From IMG/VR virus record IMGVR_UViG_3300009428_000029, positions 1 through 34,876 of that record: DNA of 34,876 nucleotides. One strand, 5' to 3'. The position numbers and the translations under genes were made by a program. Within the stretch, counting starts at the first letter, position 1. Each line of letters begins with the position of its first letter. The notes below the pieces were generated by a model. That model made no database searches, was not told where the DNA came from, and was given only the letters and a program-made list of their open reading frames with translations. Positions 1 through 6,890 of the stretch are shown here, in pieces. This DNA comes from a virus.

Positions 1-203
1 GTGACAACGTTACCTCAGTAGAAGCTGTTTCAGGCTTTACTTTTGTAAACAATAGAGTACTAGTTGATGGTAATTCAGTAACAGCGACAACAAACTATAA
101 TGGGGTTAACTTTGATAAAAATAGTGCAGATGGCAACAGGTGGTCTGTTAACATTAACAACTCAGGAATTTTTTCAGCCTCAACCACAACAAAACTACAG
201 TAA
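1..203 (+). CDS. 3' end of a fibre-like structural protein (partial)
   Basis: An open frame enters from the left edge (codons from base 3) and stops with TAA at 201-203. The visible 66 residues are rich in Ser, Thr, Asn, Val and Gly and end in STTTKLQ, a composition typical of beta-structured phage fibre or spike C-termini. The segment lies two bases before a glycosyltransferase gene on the same strand and upstream of another beta-rich fibre-like gene, so a tail fibre or similar adhesion protein is likely. The family cannot be identified from this fragment; the N-terminal part is outside the window. Confidence 0.6.
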   Translation, partial: DNVTSVEAVSGFTFVNNRVLVDGNSVTATTNYNGVNFDKNSADGNRWSVNINNSGIFSASTTTKLQ

Positions 204-205
204 TT

Positions 206-838
206 ATGTTTCATAAATTAGTAGATAAAGTATACGCAATAAACCTAAAGTCAAGTGAAGACCGAAGGGCTAATATTCTACAGCAATGTCATAAAATAGG
301 TACACATTTTGAATTAATTGAAGCTATAGACGGCAGGGAAGAAAATGTTAAATGGGTCGAAAACGAATGGAATAGTTGTGAAGATGGTTGGACACAAGGT
401 GCTGCTGGTTTAGTTTATACAACAATGAACATAATTAAGGACGCAAAAGAAAAGGGTTACAAGTCCATAATGATAATGGAAGATGATATAATCTTTAAAG
501 ATAATGCATACAAGGAAGGTAAAACACTTTTTAACGAATTACCAGAAGATTGGGAATTATTTCATTTAGCATCACAAAACTTTAAAAAACAACCAAGAAG
601 GTTCGGCGATTTAATTAGATTAACTGGTGCTTGGTCATGTCAAATATATGTGATTCATGAAAGAATATATGATGAATACTTAGAGTGGCTTGAACTGGTT
701 GATAGACCAATTGACAGTATTACAAGTGGTATAATACACCCAAGAGGTAAGTCATACGCTCCAGCACATGATTTAATAAGAACTATACCTAATTATTCAA
801 CAATAAGGGATAAGGAAATTAACTACGGAATAAGATAA
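206..838 (+). CDS. Glycosyltransferase family 25-like protein, copy 1
   Basis: A 210-residue protein with the layout of GT25 (LOS/LPS-type) glycosyltransferases. The N-terminal strand and sugar-nucleotide motif VYAINLKSSEDRR is at about residues 9-21, and the acidic metal-binding motif MEDD is at about 91-94 after a hydrophobic strand. A conserved AWSCQIYVI-like strand follows in the C-terminal half. These enzymes transfer sugars from nucleotide donors, usually in the cytoplasm. It sits directly after a fibre-like gene and one base before a paralogue, in one operon with a second fibre-like gene. The acceptor is unknown: a fibre protein or a host surface glycan are both possible. The family call is firm, the substrate is not. 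Confidence 0.8.
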   Translation: MFHKLVDKVYAINLKSSEDRRANILQQCHKIGTHFELIEAIDGREENVKWVENEWNSCEDGWTQGAAGLVYTTMNIIKDAKEKGYKSIMIMEDDIIFKDNAYKEGKTLFNELPEDWELFHLASQNFKKQPRRFGDLIRLTGAWSCQIYVIHERIYDEYLEWLELVDRPIDSITSGIIHPRGKSYAPAHDLIRTIPNYSTIRDKEINYGIR

Positions 839-839
839 T

Positions 840-1457
840 ATGTTAAACGAATTCTTCGATAAGGTCTACTTAATTAACTTACCCCAATCAACAGATAGGC
901 TTGAAAGGGCTATTATAAATTGCGAAAAAGTGGGTGTTGAATTTGAACTTGTGCCCGCTATTGACGGTATAAGTAAAGAAGTGATTATTAACGGTAAAGA
1001 ACATGACGGATGGAACAGGAACGCTGCTGCATTAAGTCTTACAACACTTAATATAATTAAAAACGCAAAAGAAAAAGGGTATAAGAATATATTCATAATG
1101 GAAGATGATATAGATTTTATACAAAATAGGTTTAATTTAATACTGACTAGAGCACTTAGTGGTCTACCTGAGGATTGGGATTTTTTTCATTTAAACGTAA
1201 CAAACGAAACCGAACCTTTATGGGTATCTAATTGTCTTATTAAACTTGGTGGTGCGTGGTGTTGTCAAGCTTATGGTATTAATTCCTCAATGTATGATAT
1301 TTATATAAGTGAGTTAGATAAACACATGATGCCTATCGATGAAATTACTAGGGACCTACATAAATCAAGAGGTAATTCCTACGCTACATTACCATCTATA
1401 GTCGTTCACCATGAAGGTAATTACTCAACGCTTAGAGAAAAGAATGTAGAATATTAA
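840..1457 (+). CDS. Glycosyltransferase family 25-like protein, copy 2
   Basis: A 205-residue paralogue of the preceding gene. The same motifs occur at the same places: VYLINLPQSTDR at about 9-20, the KEKGYKNIFIMEDD segment ending at residue 90, and an AWCCQAYGI strand that parallels AWSCQIYVI of copy 1. The start follows the upstream stop after a single base (TAA-T-ATG), so translation is probably coupled. The two copies differ clearly in the middle and C-terminal parts, so they are an old duplication that may act on different acceptors or add successive sugars. The next gene is a fibre- or spike-like protein, a possible acceptor. Confidence 0.8.
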   Translation: MLNEFFDKVYLINLPQSTDRLERAIINCEKVGVEFELVPAIDGISKEVIINGKEHDGWNRNAAALSLTTLNIIKNAKEKGYKNIFIMEDDIDFIQNRFNLILTRALSGLPEDWDFFHLNVTNETEPLWVSNCLIKLGGAWCCQAYGINSSMYDIYISELDKHMMPIDEITRDLHKSRGNSYATLPSIVVHHEGNYSTLREKNVEY

Positions 1458-1485
1458 AATTAAAGAATATAACACTAGATAGAAA

Positions 1486-3450
1486 ATGGCAATACATACA
1501 AAACAAATAAAGGGAGGTAACGGAATTAATTATACAAAAGAAGTGGATGGTCCATCTGATTGGACTGGAATAACAAACAATACCTATTTCAAAGACCTTA
1601 GCGATGGACTTATATACTTCAAAAACTCAATCGGAACTACCATAGCCATCTATGAAACAGCAGGGGCTATTGGTGACGGTGACTATGGTAGTATAATCTT
1701 TGTATCTGAGGTTGGAAAAACAGGTAGTACTAGAAGTGATGTTATCGGCAAGATACTTAAACCCGTAGAACTTAACTGGGCTACTAGAATAGCTCAGAGT
1801 GGTGACACAATACACGTTAAGGCTGGGGTATATGACTTCAATATATCAATAGCTACTGGAAACACCCTTAGTGTTACTGGTGTAAACCACTACTTTGAGG
1901 AAGGTTCTAAAGTATACAACAACACTGTTAAAACCCTATTTACTAAAGACTCATATTATGCATACGGTGCAGCTACTGAGGGGAATGTATATGGGGGTGG
2001 CTCGTTTTACGCCACTAATAGTGATATTGGATGTGTTATATTTAAAGACTATGCAGGTGCTACAGACTTCTCCACTATGACTGTTTTCGAGTTTAATGAA
2101 TGTACTTCATTATCTGTAGGTTCTATTATCGACGTTGGTACAAGTGGAAACCCATATGGTGTTATAATTTATGGTAAGAACAGAATAGTTAGCCATAGCG
2201 GAACGTGTATGTCTTTTTTAACTACTTCCGCTACAAAAATTACAGTAGACTGCCCTCAAATTATAAGTGAGGCGCCTGGTAAAGACACTATTAGAAGTGG
2301 TGTAGGTGGTGGTACTGGTGGTGATTTAATAATTAAAGGTCACATTATTAAATCATTCGACACTTGTAGCACCAACGCAGCTATTAATCTTTACGGGGGT
2401 AACTGTAGAGTAATATGCACAGCTTCTTACATTAATAATATTTCTGGGTTTTCGGTACCAAACAGGGATGTAGATATAACCGCTGATAGAATAGACAGAG
2501 CAGAATTACAATGTGAACTAATTAATTTAAACGCACATGTCGGGAAATTAATATTATACAAATCCTCAGTAGTTAACGTAAAGCTATGTGATACATTTGA
2601 GATTAAAGGTGTAACTAGTGAAAACTCGGTAGCAAATATATGTATGAGTGATATACTACATGAGACTAGTGGGAAAACTAGTAGTAGCGTAAGTTATGGT
2701 ACAGTGAATTTAAGTACAGTTAAATGTGATATTTCCTCAACTGAGTTTCCTAATAACTACGGATATTATACAAAGGGTTCTAAAGAATACTTAATAACTG
2801 GAATTAAGGGTAAAACCAACTTAATTGGTAACTGGGATAATGGAGATACCATAACCCTACAGAGTTCTAACGTCTTAAATATAGACAGTAACGCACATAT
2901 TAAAGACACAACAATTAATGCGAAGCTTGGTACGTTAGAAATACGAGGTAAAACCGAAGACACTCAAATTAACTATACTGGTGGGACAATTATAATGAAC
3001 GGAGCCACAATGATTGTAAGTGACCAAAACAAACAACTTATCACAACGCCATCCAGTAGTAAAAACGTAAAGGTATATAGTGGAGGACTTAACACAAATA
3101 AAATGAATCCATTTCTTTCTGAAAAAGAAAAATTAAAGGTAAATGTATTAACTACTAGCCCTAATATTACTATAAATGGGGAAACATTCACAGTAACAAC
3201 TGCTACTGTATCTTTATCTGCGGCTGGAATATTGTCTGCGATAAACGCTAGTGGAACTTTAGCTGTTACAGCAACACAAGACAACCCAGGGTCTGATAAC
3301 TACTTTTATATCGAAGCTAACGTAGCTGGCGCATCCATGACTGTAGCATATAATTCTAATGTGTCTTTAAATAAAAAAGTAAGATACGCTAATAACGGTG
3401 TAACTGACATAGTTGGAGGTACTGTTATAGAAGATTCTGATATAACTTAA
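1486..3450 (+). CDS. Putative tail fibre or tailspike protein
   Basis: A 654-residue protein of low complexity, rich in Gly, Thr, Ser, Asn, Val and Ile, without transmembrane segments. After a short N-terminal part there is a long stretch of irregular beta-strand repeats (about residues 100-530) with many Gly and Asn turns, resembling a right-handed parallel beta-helix as in phage tailspikes. The C-terminal 110 residues form another beta-rich, Thr/Ala-rich region ending in VIEDSDIT. No catalytic motif is recognised. It follows two glycosyltransferase genes and precedes two small genes on the same strand. The role as a receptor-binding or fibre protein is inferred from composition and position. 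Confidence 0.6.
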   Translation: MAIHTKQIKGGNGINYTKEVDGPSDWTGITNNTYFKDLSDGLIYFKNSIGTTIAIYETAGAIGDGDYGSIIFVSEVGKTGSTRSDVIGKILKPVELNWATRIAQSGDTIHVKAGVYDFNISIATGNTLSVTGVNHYFEEGSKVYNNTVKTLFTKDSYYAYGAATEGNVYGGGSFYATNSDIGCVIFKDYAGATDFSTMTVFEFNECTSLSVGSIIDVGTSGNPYGVIIYGKNRIVSHSGTCMSFLTTSATKITVDCPQIISEAPGKDTIRSGVGGGTGGDLIIKGHIIKSFDTCSTNAAINLYGGNCRVICTASYINNISGFSVPNRDVDITADRIDRAELQCELINLNAHVGKLILYKSSVVNVKLCDTFEIKGVTSENSVANICMSDILHETSGKTSSSVSYGTVNLSTVKCDISSTEFPNNYGYYTKGSKEYLITGIKGKTNLIGNWDNGDTITLQSSNVLNIDSNAHIKDTTINAKLGTLEIRGKTEDTQINYTGGTIIMNGATMIVSDQNKQLITTPSSSKNVKVYSGGLNTNKMNPFLSEKEKLKVNVLTTSPNITINGETFTVTTATVSLSAAGILSAINASGTLAVTATQDNPGSDNYFYIEANVAGASMTVAYNSNVSLNKKVRYANNGVTDIVGGTVIEDSDIT

Positions 3451-3468
3451 AAATAAATAAAAAACATT

Positions 3469-3798
3469 ATGAGTATTAAGAGTATGAATTATACAGCGGT
3501 TAGTGGAGGTACATTAACTGTGAACACTGAAATTAACGGGAGGTTACAAAACGTTAAAATTAAAACACCTCCCAACTTATATTATTTAATCACTATATTA
3601 GAAACAAAAATAGGTGTTATAGATAACATTAATTTTCAAATATCTAAAGAACAAAGTATGTCGGAAGAAAGGATGATAATTAATTACAAAACAAATACAG
3701 AAACATTTAAAAACACTAAGATTATTCTTAACATTAAAGACTTAGATGGTTCTGAATTATTAAGGTATAATAACCTAATTAAAGAAGTTAACTTATAA
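3469..3798 (+). CDS. Small protein of unknown function
   Basis: A 109-residue protein starting at ATG after an A-rich stretch, 18 bases behind the fibre-like gene and on the same strand. It is rich in Asn, Ile, Thr and Lys, with alternating hydrophobic residues suggesting beta strands in the first half (TAVSGGTLTVNTEINGRL). No signal peptide, membrane segment or known motif is visible. By position it may be a fibre-associated or chaperone-type protein, but this is only inferred from gene order. Confidence 0.55.
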   Translation: MSIKSMNYTAVSGGTLTVNTEINGRLQNVKIKTPPNLYYLITILETKIGVIDNINFQISKEQSMSEERMIINYKTNTETFKNTKIILNIKDLDGSELLRYNNLIKEVNL

Positions 3799-3833
3799 CT
3801 ATTAAATTTCTGTACAAAAAAATAAAAAAATAA

Positions 3834-3962
3834 ATGATAACAATACTACTTATTGTAGCAATAATAGTGACCAGTATAGATTTATACACTAACAGACTAA
3901 CAAACCCAATAGAAATAGAAAATAAAGAAATTTTTGAAGAAAACGAAAAAAAAGGACTTTAA
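3834..3962 (+). CDS. 42-residue single-pass membrane protein
   Basis: A short frame with ATG at 3834 and TAA at 3960-3962. The product starts with a strongly hydrophobic segment (MITILLIVAIIVTSI, residues 1-15) and continues with a charged tail rich in Glu, Lys and Asn. This is the layout of a tiny membrane-anchored protein with a cytoplasmic or periplasmic tail. It is the last gene of the plus-strand block and faces the minus-strand cargo genes. A spanin- or lysis-accessory role is possible but nothing in the sequence proves it. Confidence 0.45.
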   Translation: MITILLIVAIIVTSIDLYTNRLTNPIEIENKEIFEENEKKGL

Positions 3963-4085
3963 CAGCTCTCGTTTAATGAACTTTCTAATAATACCTGGTG
4001 TGATACTATACTTAACCTATTTAAAACTTACTAGGCACTCTTAAAATAAGTTCTAGTTGGTGAATGTCTGTAACTGTTATTTAAA

Positions 4086-5171
4086 CTAACCATTAAACGG
4101 GTACAAACTCATCCATTTAATACCTATCGATGTACTAAGTTCTTCATGTACGCCGTAAAAATATTCATTATCCACAAACCCAAAATCATGCTTCTCAATG
4201 GCATCCTTTCCATCTTCTGAATAAACATTAGCAATCCCATCTATTCCTATTTTAATCTTAACACCATATTCATCAGTCTCAATTTGGTAACTATTATGTT
4301 TTTCAGCCATATATTTACTAACGCCATATATTAATCTTTCAACATACGCAAACAACTCAGGCATATACTGTTCTAATTCAGTTAATAAGTCAAATAAATT
4401 TTCTAACTCTAATTTAGTGTTAGTAAGTTCGTGAGCATCTATCGCATACTCAACCTTATCAGGTTTTTTATTGAACTCTTTTAAAATAAGGTCGTGTAAC
4501 TGTTTAAAAGGTTTATCCCAGTACACTTCTGGTAAATATATTCTCATATTAGCCTTACGATACCCATCGTTTCTAGCTGATGAAAACTTAAAAGTTTCAT
4601 CTTCTAAAGTTGCAGACGCTATATTACGCCCACGACTAAAATTAGGTACGACTTCGTGTAAAAATTCATTAAATTCATCAGGAAGTAAACTCGAAAATTC
4701 TCGATACTCACCAGAATTATTTAAATCGTAACTTTTCTTAAAACTTTCATCTTCTATTTCAGGTCCTTCAGGCCCCCAATCGATAATTAACACAGGTATC
4801 TTATCAAGACCTAGTTTACTAGCTGCAACAACTCTATGTCTACCCTCTTGCTCTCTATCTATATAGTTTAAGTACCCGATATTGTATTTAGCGCCCGAAG
4901 ACATATCCTTTATAATCTTATTTACATTTTCTTTATAAATATATTTAAATTGTTCCTCATAACTAGTATGTTGTATATTAGCGACCTCTTTAATATACTC
5001 CTCCATAGTCATATATTCAATATATGCTTCGTATCGTTTAAATTTTTCTGGTACGGCATCATAATTCTTAGCTAATAAATTATCATAATCTTGAGCACTT
5101 GTTTTTAAGTTGAAATATTCGCTTTCATTCAACAACCCTTCCCTCAGTAACTTCTTTATTAACCTCTTCAT
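4086..5171 (-). CDS. Tagged cargo protein with ParB-like domain
   Basis: A 361-residue protein. Residues 1-14 carry the MKRLIKKLLREGLL tag shared with two other proteins here; LRE at 9-11 fits the (L/I)-x-E cleavage rule of T4-type prohead proteases. Residues about 55-135 resemble the ParB/sulfiredoxin fold: an EGRHRVVAA motif at 109-117 is followed by LGLDKIPVLII, the typical Gly-Arg-His-Arg, helix, Ile-Pro-Val pattern. ParB-like domains bind nucleotides and some act as nucleases or NTPases. The C-terminal 200 residues are not recognised. It is the last gene of the cargo block downstream of the capsid gene. Packaging and injection are inferences from the tag; the biochemical activity is unknown. 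Confidence 0.7.
   Translation of the reverse strand: MKRLIKKLLREGLLNESEYFNLKTSAQDYDNLLAKNYDAVPEKFKRYEAYIEYMTMEEYIKEVANIQHTSYEEQFKYIYKENVNKIIKDMSSGAKYNIGYLNYIDREQEGRHRVVAASKLGLDKIPVLIIDWGPEGPEIEDESFKKSYDLNNSGEYREFSSLLPDEFNEFLHEVVPNFSRGRNIASATLEDETFKFSSARNDGYRKANMRIYLPEVYWDKPFKQLHDLILKEFNKKPDKVEYAIDAHELTNTKLELENLFDLLTELEQYMPELFAYVERLIYGVSKYMAEKHNSYQIETDEYGVKIKIGIDGIANVYSEDGKDAIEKHDFGFVDNEYFYGVHEELSTSIGIKWMSLYPFNG
5131..5162 (-). repeat. Tag-coding repeat, copy A
   Basis: A 32-base block starting aacaacccttccctcag on the plus strand; on the minus strand it encodes most of the IKKLLREGLL tag. It differs from copies B and C at a single base (aac instead of aat). Such near-identity between genes whose other parts are unrelated points to recent copying or recombination. 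Confidence 0.85.
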
Positions 5172-5174
5172 GTA

Positions 5175-5182
5175 TATAAATA
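5175..5182 (-). promoter_or_regulatory. TATTTATA box before the ParB-like cargo gene
   Basis: In the direction of the gene the octamer TATTTATA is followed by only three bases before the ATG at 5171. One of eleven same-orientation copies in the window. If it is a promoter -10 type element, the transcript would start at or very near the start codon. Confidence 0.4.
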
Positions 5183-5196
5183 TATAAAATTATTAT

Positions 5197-5415
5197 TTAA
5201 CAATCCTCTTTTTTACCCTTTTTTAAATTTAATAGTATATATTCACCAACTATGGTAGTTATAGAACCTAATATAAAAGCTATTAATTCTTCAATTCTAC
5301 CATTGGTATCATGTTCTAAGAACACTATACTAATAGTAGATATAACTAATATAGAACATAGTGTTATAGTTAGTAATAACACGGCAATATCTTTTGGTTT
5401 TAAGTCTTTAAACAT
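5197..5415 (-). CDS. Small two-helix membrane protein (holin candidate)
   Basis: A 72-residue protein with two predicted membrane helices: about residues 10-33 (AVLLLTITLCSILVISTISI) and 45-63 (FILGSITTIVGEYILL). They are separated by a short acidic and polar turn (EHDTNGRIEE), and the tail is lysine-rich (KKGKKEDC). Size, topology and positive C-terminus are those of many phage holins, but also of other small phage membrane proteins. It lies between two tagged cargo genes, 25 bases before one and 16 bases after the other, yet carries no tag itself. Holin function is a guess; the lysozyme-like gene is far away at 27707-28405. Confidence 0.6.
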   Translation of the reverse strand: MFKDLKPKDIAVLLLTITLCSILVISTISIVFLEHDTNGRIEELIAFILGSITTIVGEYILLNLKKGKKEDC

Positions 5416-5420
5416 ATATC

Positions 5421-5428
5421 TATAAATA
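5421..5428 (-). promoter_or_regulatory. TATTTATA box before the two-helix membrane protein
   Basis: TATTTATA in gene direction, five bases before the ATG at 5415. Same orientation and similar tight spacing as the boxes of the two neighbouring tagged genes, so each gene of this block may have its own start signal. Confidence 0.4.
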
Positions 5429-5431
5429 TAT

Positions 5432-6793
5432 TTAGTTAATGGTAATTTCTTTTATGTATTTTATTTTTGGTTTAGTCTCCGATTTAATTATAATCTCATC
5501 TTCATGTGAGTATTGGTGATACTCCATATCATCATTTTGAATCATTTCCCCTGTTAACTCATCCCAGAATAAACCAATGTTCTTTATTAATCTCTTATCG
5601 ATAGTGGTTTCAATATTAATATCCTCTTTATTGATTTCAGCTTCAATCACCACTAATACATAGTCTTCATCACTTGTAAATGACTCATACCTAAATAAAT
5701 TCTCAACAAAGTATTTATCTAATGACCAATGAACACCTAAATTATTTTTATTTATCCTTTTATCATCAATGGGTAATATTAACCCACGATACAAAGTGAT
5801 TACATTAGGTAAGTTATCTAAAAAGTCAATTATTTCATTCTTATCTGAAGAATATGTTTCTCTTAATTGGTTATAATACGAATCATTATCACCACTAAAT
5901 TGTCTTTTATAAATTGGTAGGTCATGTAGTTCATCAACACCATATGGTGCCTCAGCGTCATAATGTTTACCATCATAAACTATCCAAGTATGAGGTTCTA
6001 AATCATCACTATAATCAGAACTTATAACTAATTTTACCCCGTTGAACGTTCTATAAAAGAGTGAGTCAACTAATTCTCTGTCGAAAAAATATTCTAAAAC
6101 ATTAACAGCGAAATTATCACAAGAACCACTATTAATCTCCTCTATTGAGCAATTTGGTTGTAGACCTTGATATTTTGGTATTAGTTTCTTTATTATCTTA
6201 ATTAAATTAGACACATTAAATTCTAATTTATTATCAGTATAATCAAACGGACCAACTTTTAATTCCTTTAACAACCCTTCCCTCAGTAATTTCTTTATTA
6301 AATCATCTATAAAGGAAAAGTCGGGTTTGAACCCATAGTTATTTTCATCATTAATAAGTAATTTATTAGCTATATCACCAGTTGGGTCAATAACTGTCTT
6401 ATAATTTTTTAAATTAAACCGATTAACTATGTTTCCTTTTGTTGTAAAACCGCTTGAATCGTACAATTGGTCACCTACCTTAATGACAGTATGTACCAAG
6501 TAGTATTTATGTGGGTTAAATGGTGAGTCTTTATCACCCTCATAATCATCATCAATTTCATCGTATTCGTTACTAAATTCAAAAAAATGAATTAATGGAT
6601 AACGACTACCTTTAGTGGGTAATAATTCTTTTATCTTTAAAGCTAAATAAGTACATTGTGCCATACCACTATTATTAAAATCTGGATGTTCTTTACTGAT
6701 TTTATCACTAAGATTAATTAACGCCTGCTTATCTAAAGAATGTGATTCTCTTAACAACCCTTCCCTCAGTAATTTCTTTATTAAATACGTCAT
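5432..6793 (-). CDS. Double-tagged cargo polyprotein, Cys-His-Asp and ART-like domains
   Basis: A 453-residue protein with two copies of the tag: residues 4-14 (LIKKLLREGLL) and again at about 165-175, each with L-R-E suited to prohead protease cleavage (after E11 and E172). Between the tags, C47, H101 and D112 lie in a pattern (MAQCTYLA ... YYLVHTVI ... QLYDSSGF) like papain- or transglutaminase-type folds. The second part has a similar C225, H268, D279 arrangement (SGSCDNFA ... PHTWIVYDGKHYDAE). The C-terminal 125 residues resemble ADP-ribosyltransferases of the R-S-E class: LYRGL at 334-338, GVHWSLDKYF at 353-362 and E-D-E at 431-433. Cleavage would give two mature proteins. The domain calls are by motif pattern only. 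It lies just behind the capsid gene terminator. Confidence 0.7.
   Translation of the reverse strand: MTYLIKKLLREGLLRESHSLDKQALINLSDKISKEHPDFNNSGMAQCTYLALKIKELLPTKGSRYPLIHFFEFSNEYDEIDDDYEGDKDSPFNPHKYYLVHTVIKVGDQLYDSSGFTTKGNIVNRFNLKNYKTVIDPTGDIANKLLINDENNYGFKPDFSFIDDLIKKLLREGLLKELKVGPFDYTDNKLEFNVSNLIKIIKKLIPKYQGLQPNCSIEEINSGSCDNFAVNVLEYFFDRELVDSLFYRTFNGVKLVISSDYSDDLEPHTWIVYDGKHYDAEAPYGVDELHDLPIYKRQFSGDNDSYYNQLRETYSSDKNEIIDFLDNLPNVITLYRGLILPIDDKRINKNNLGVHWSLDKYFVENLFRYESFTSDEDYVLVVIEAEINKEDINIETTIDKRLIKNIGLFWDELTGEMIQNDDMEYHQYSHEDEIIIKSETKPKIKYIKEITIN
6270..6301 (-). repeat. Tag-coding repeat, copy B (internal to a gene)
   Basis: A 32-base block identical to copy C and one base different from copy A. 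It encodes the internal tag of the 453-residue cargo protein. Its place in the middle of a frame suggests that two tagged genes fused, or that the tag was copied in. Confidence 0.85.
6753..6784 (-). repeat. Tag-coding repeat, copy C
   Basis: A 32-base block identical to copy B, encoding the N-terminal tag of the 453-residue cargo protein. The fourth protein-level tag, at 26849, is not conserved at DNA level. Confidence 0.85.
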
Positions 6794-6796
6794 GTT

Positions 6797-6804
6797 TATA
6801 AATA
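6797..6804 (-). promoter_or_regulatory. TATTTATA box before the double-tagged cargo gene
   Basis: TATTTATA in gene direction, three bases before the ATG at 6793 and downstream of the capsid gene terminator. That makes a separate promoter for the cargo block plausible. No TTG is found at the -33 distance. Confidence 0.42.
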
Positions 6805-6832
6805 TCTGTGATTATTATAAAAGTTAAGACAT

Positions 6833-6861
6833 AAAAAAAAGGTGAACATAAATGCTCACCT
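6833..6861 (-). terminator. Intrinsic terminator after the major capsid gene
   Basis: On the minus strand a 9-10 bp stem (AGGTGAGCAT pairing with ATGTTCACCT, one G-U pair) with a very short loop is followed by eight T's. It lies 30 bases beyond the stop of the capsid gene and before the cargo block. Confidence 0.8.
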
Positions 6862-6890
6862 TTCTTAAATATGTAAAGATTATATTTCTA

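Noticed and set aside
3963-4085. Terminator between converging genes
   Set aside because: No convincing stem with T-run was found in these 123 bases; I see nothing else in them.
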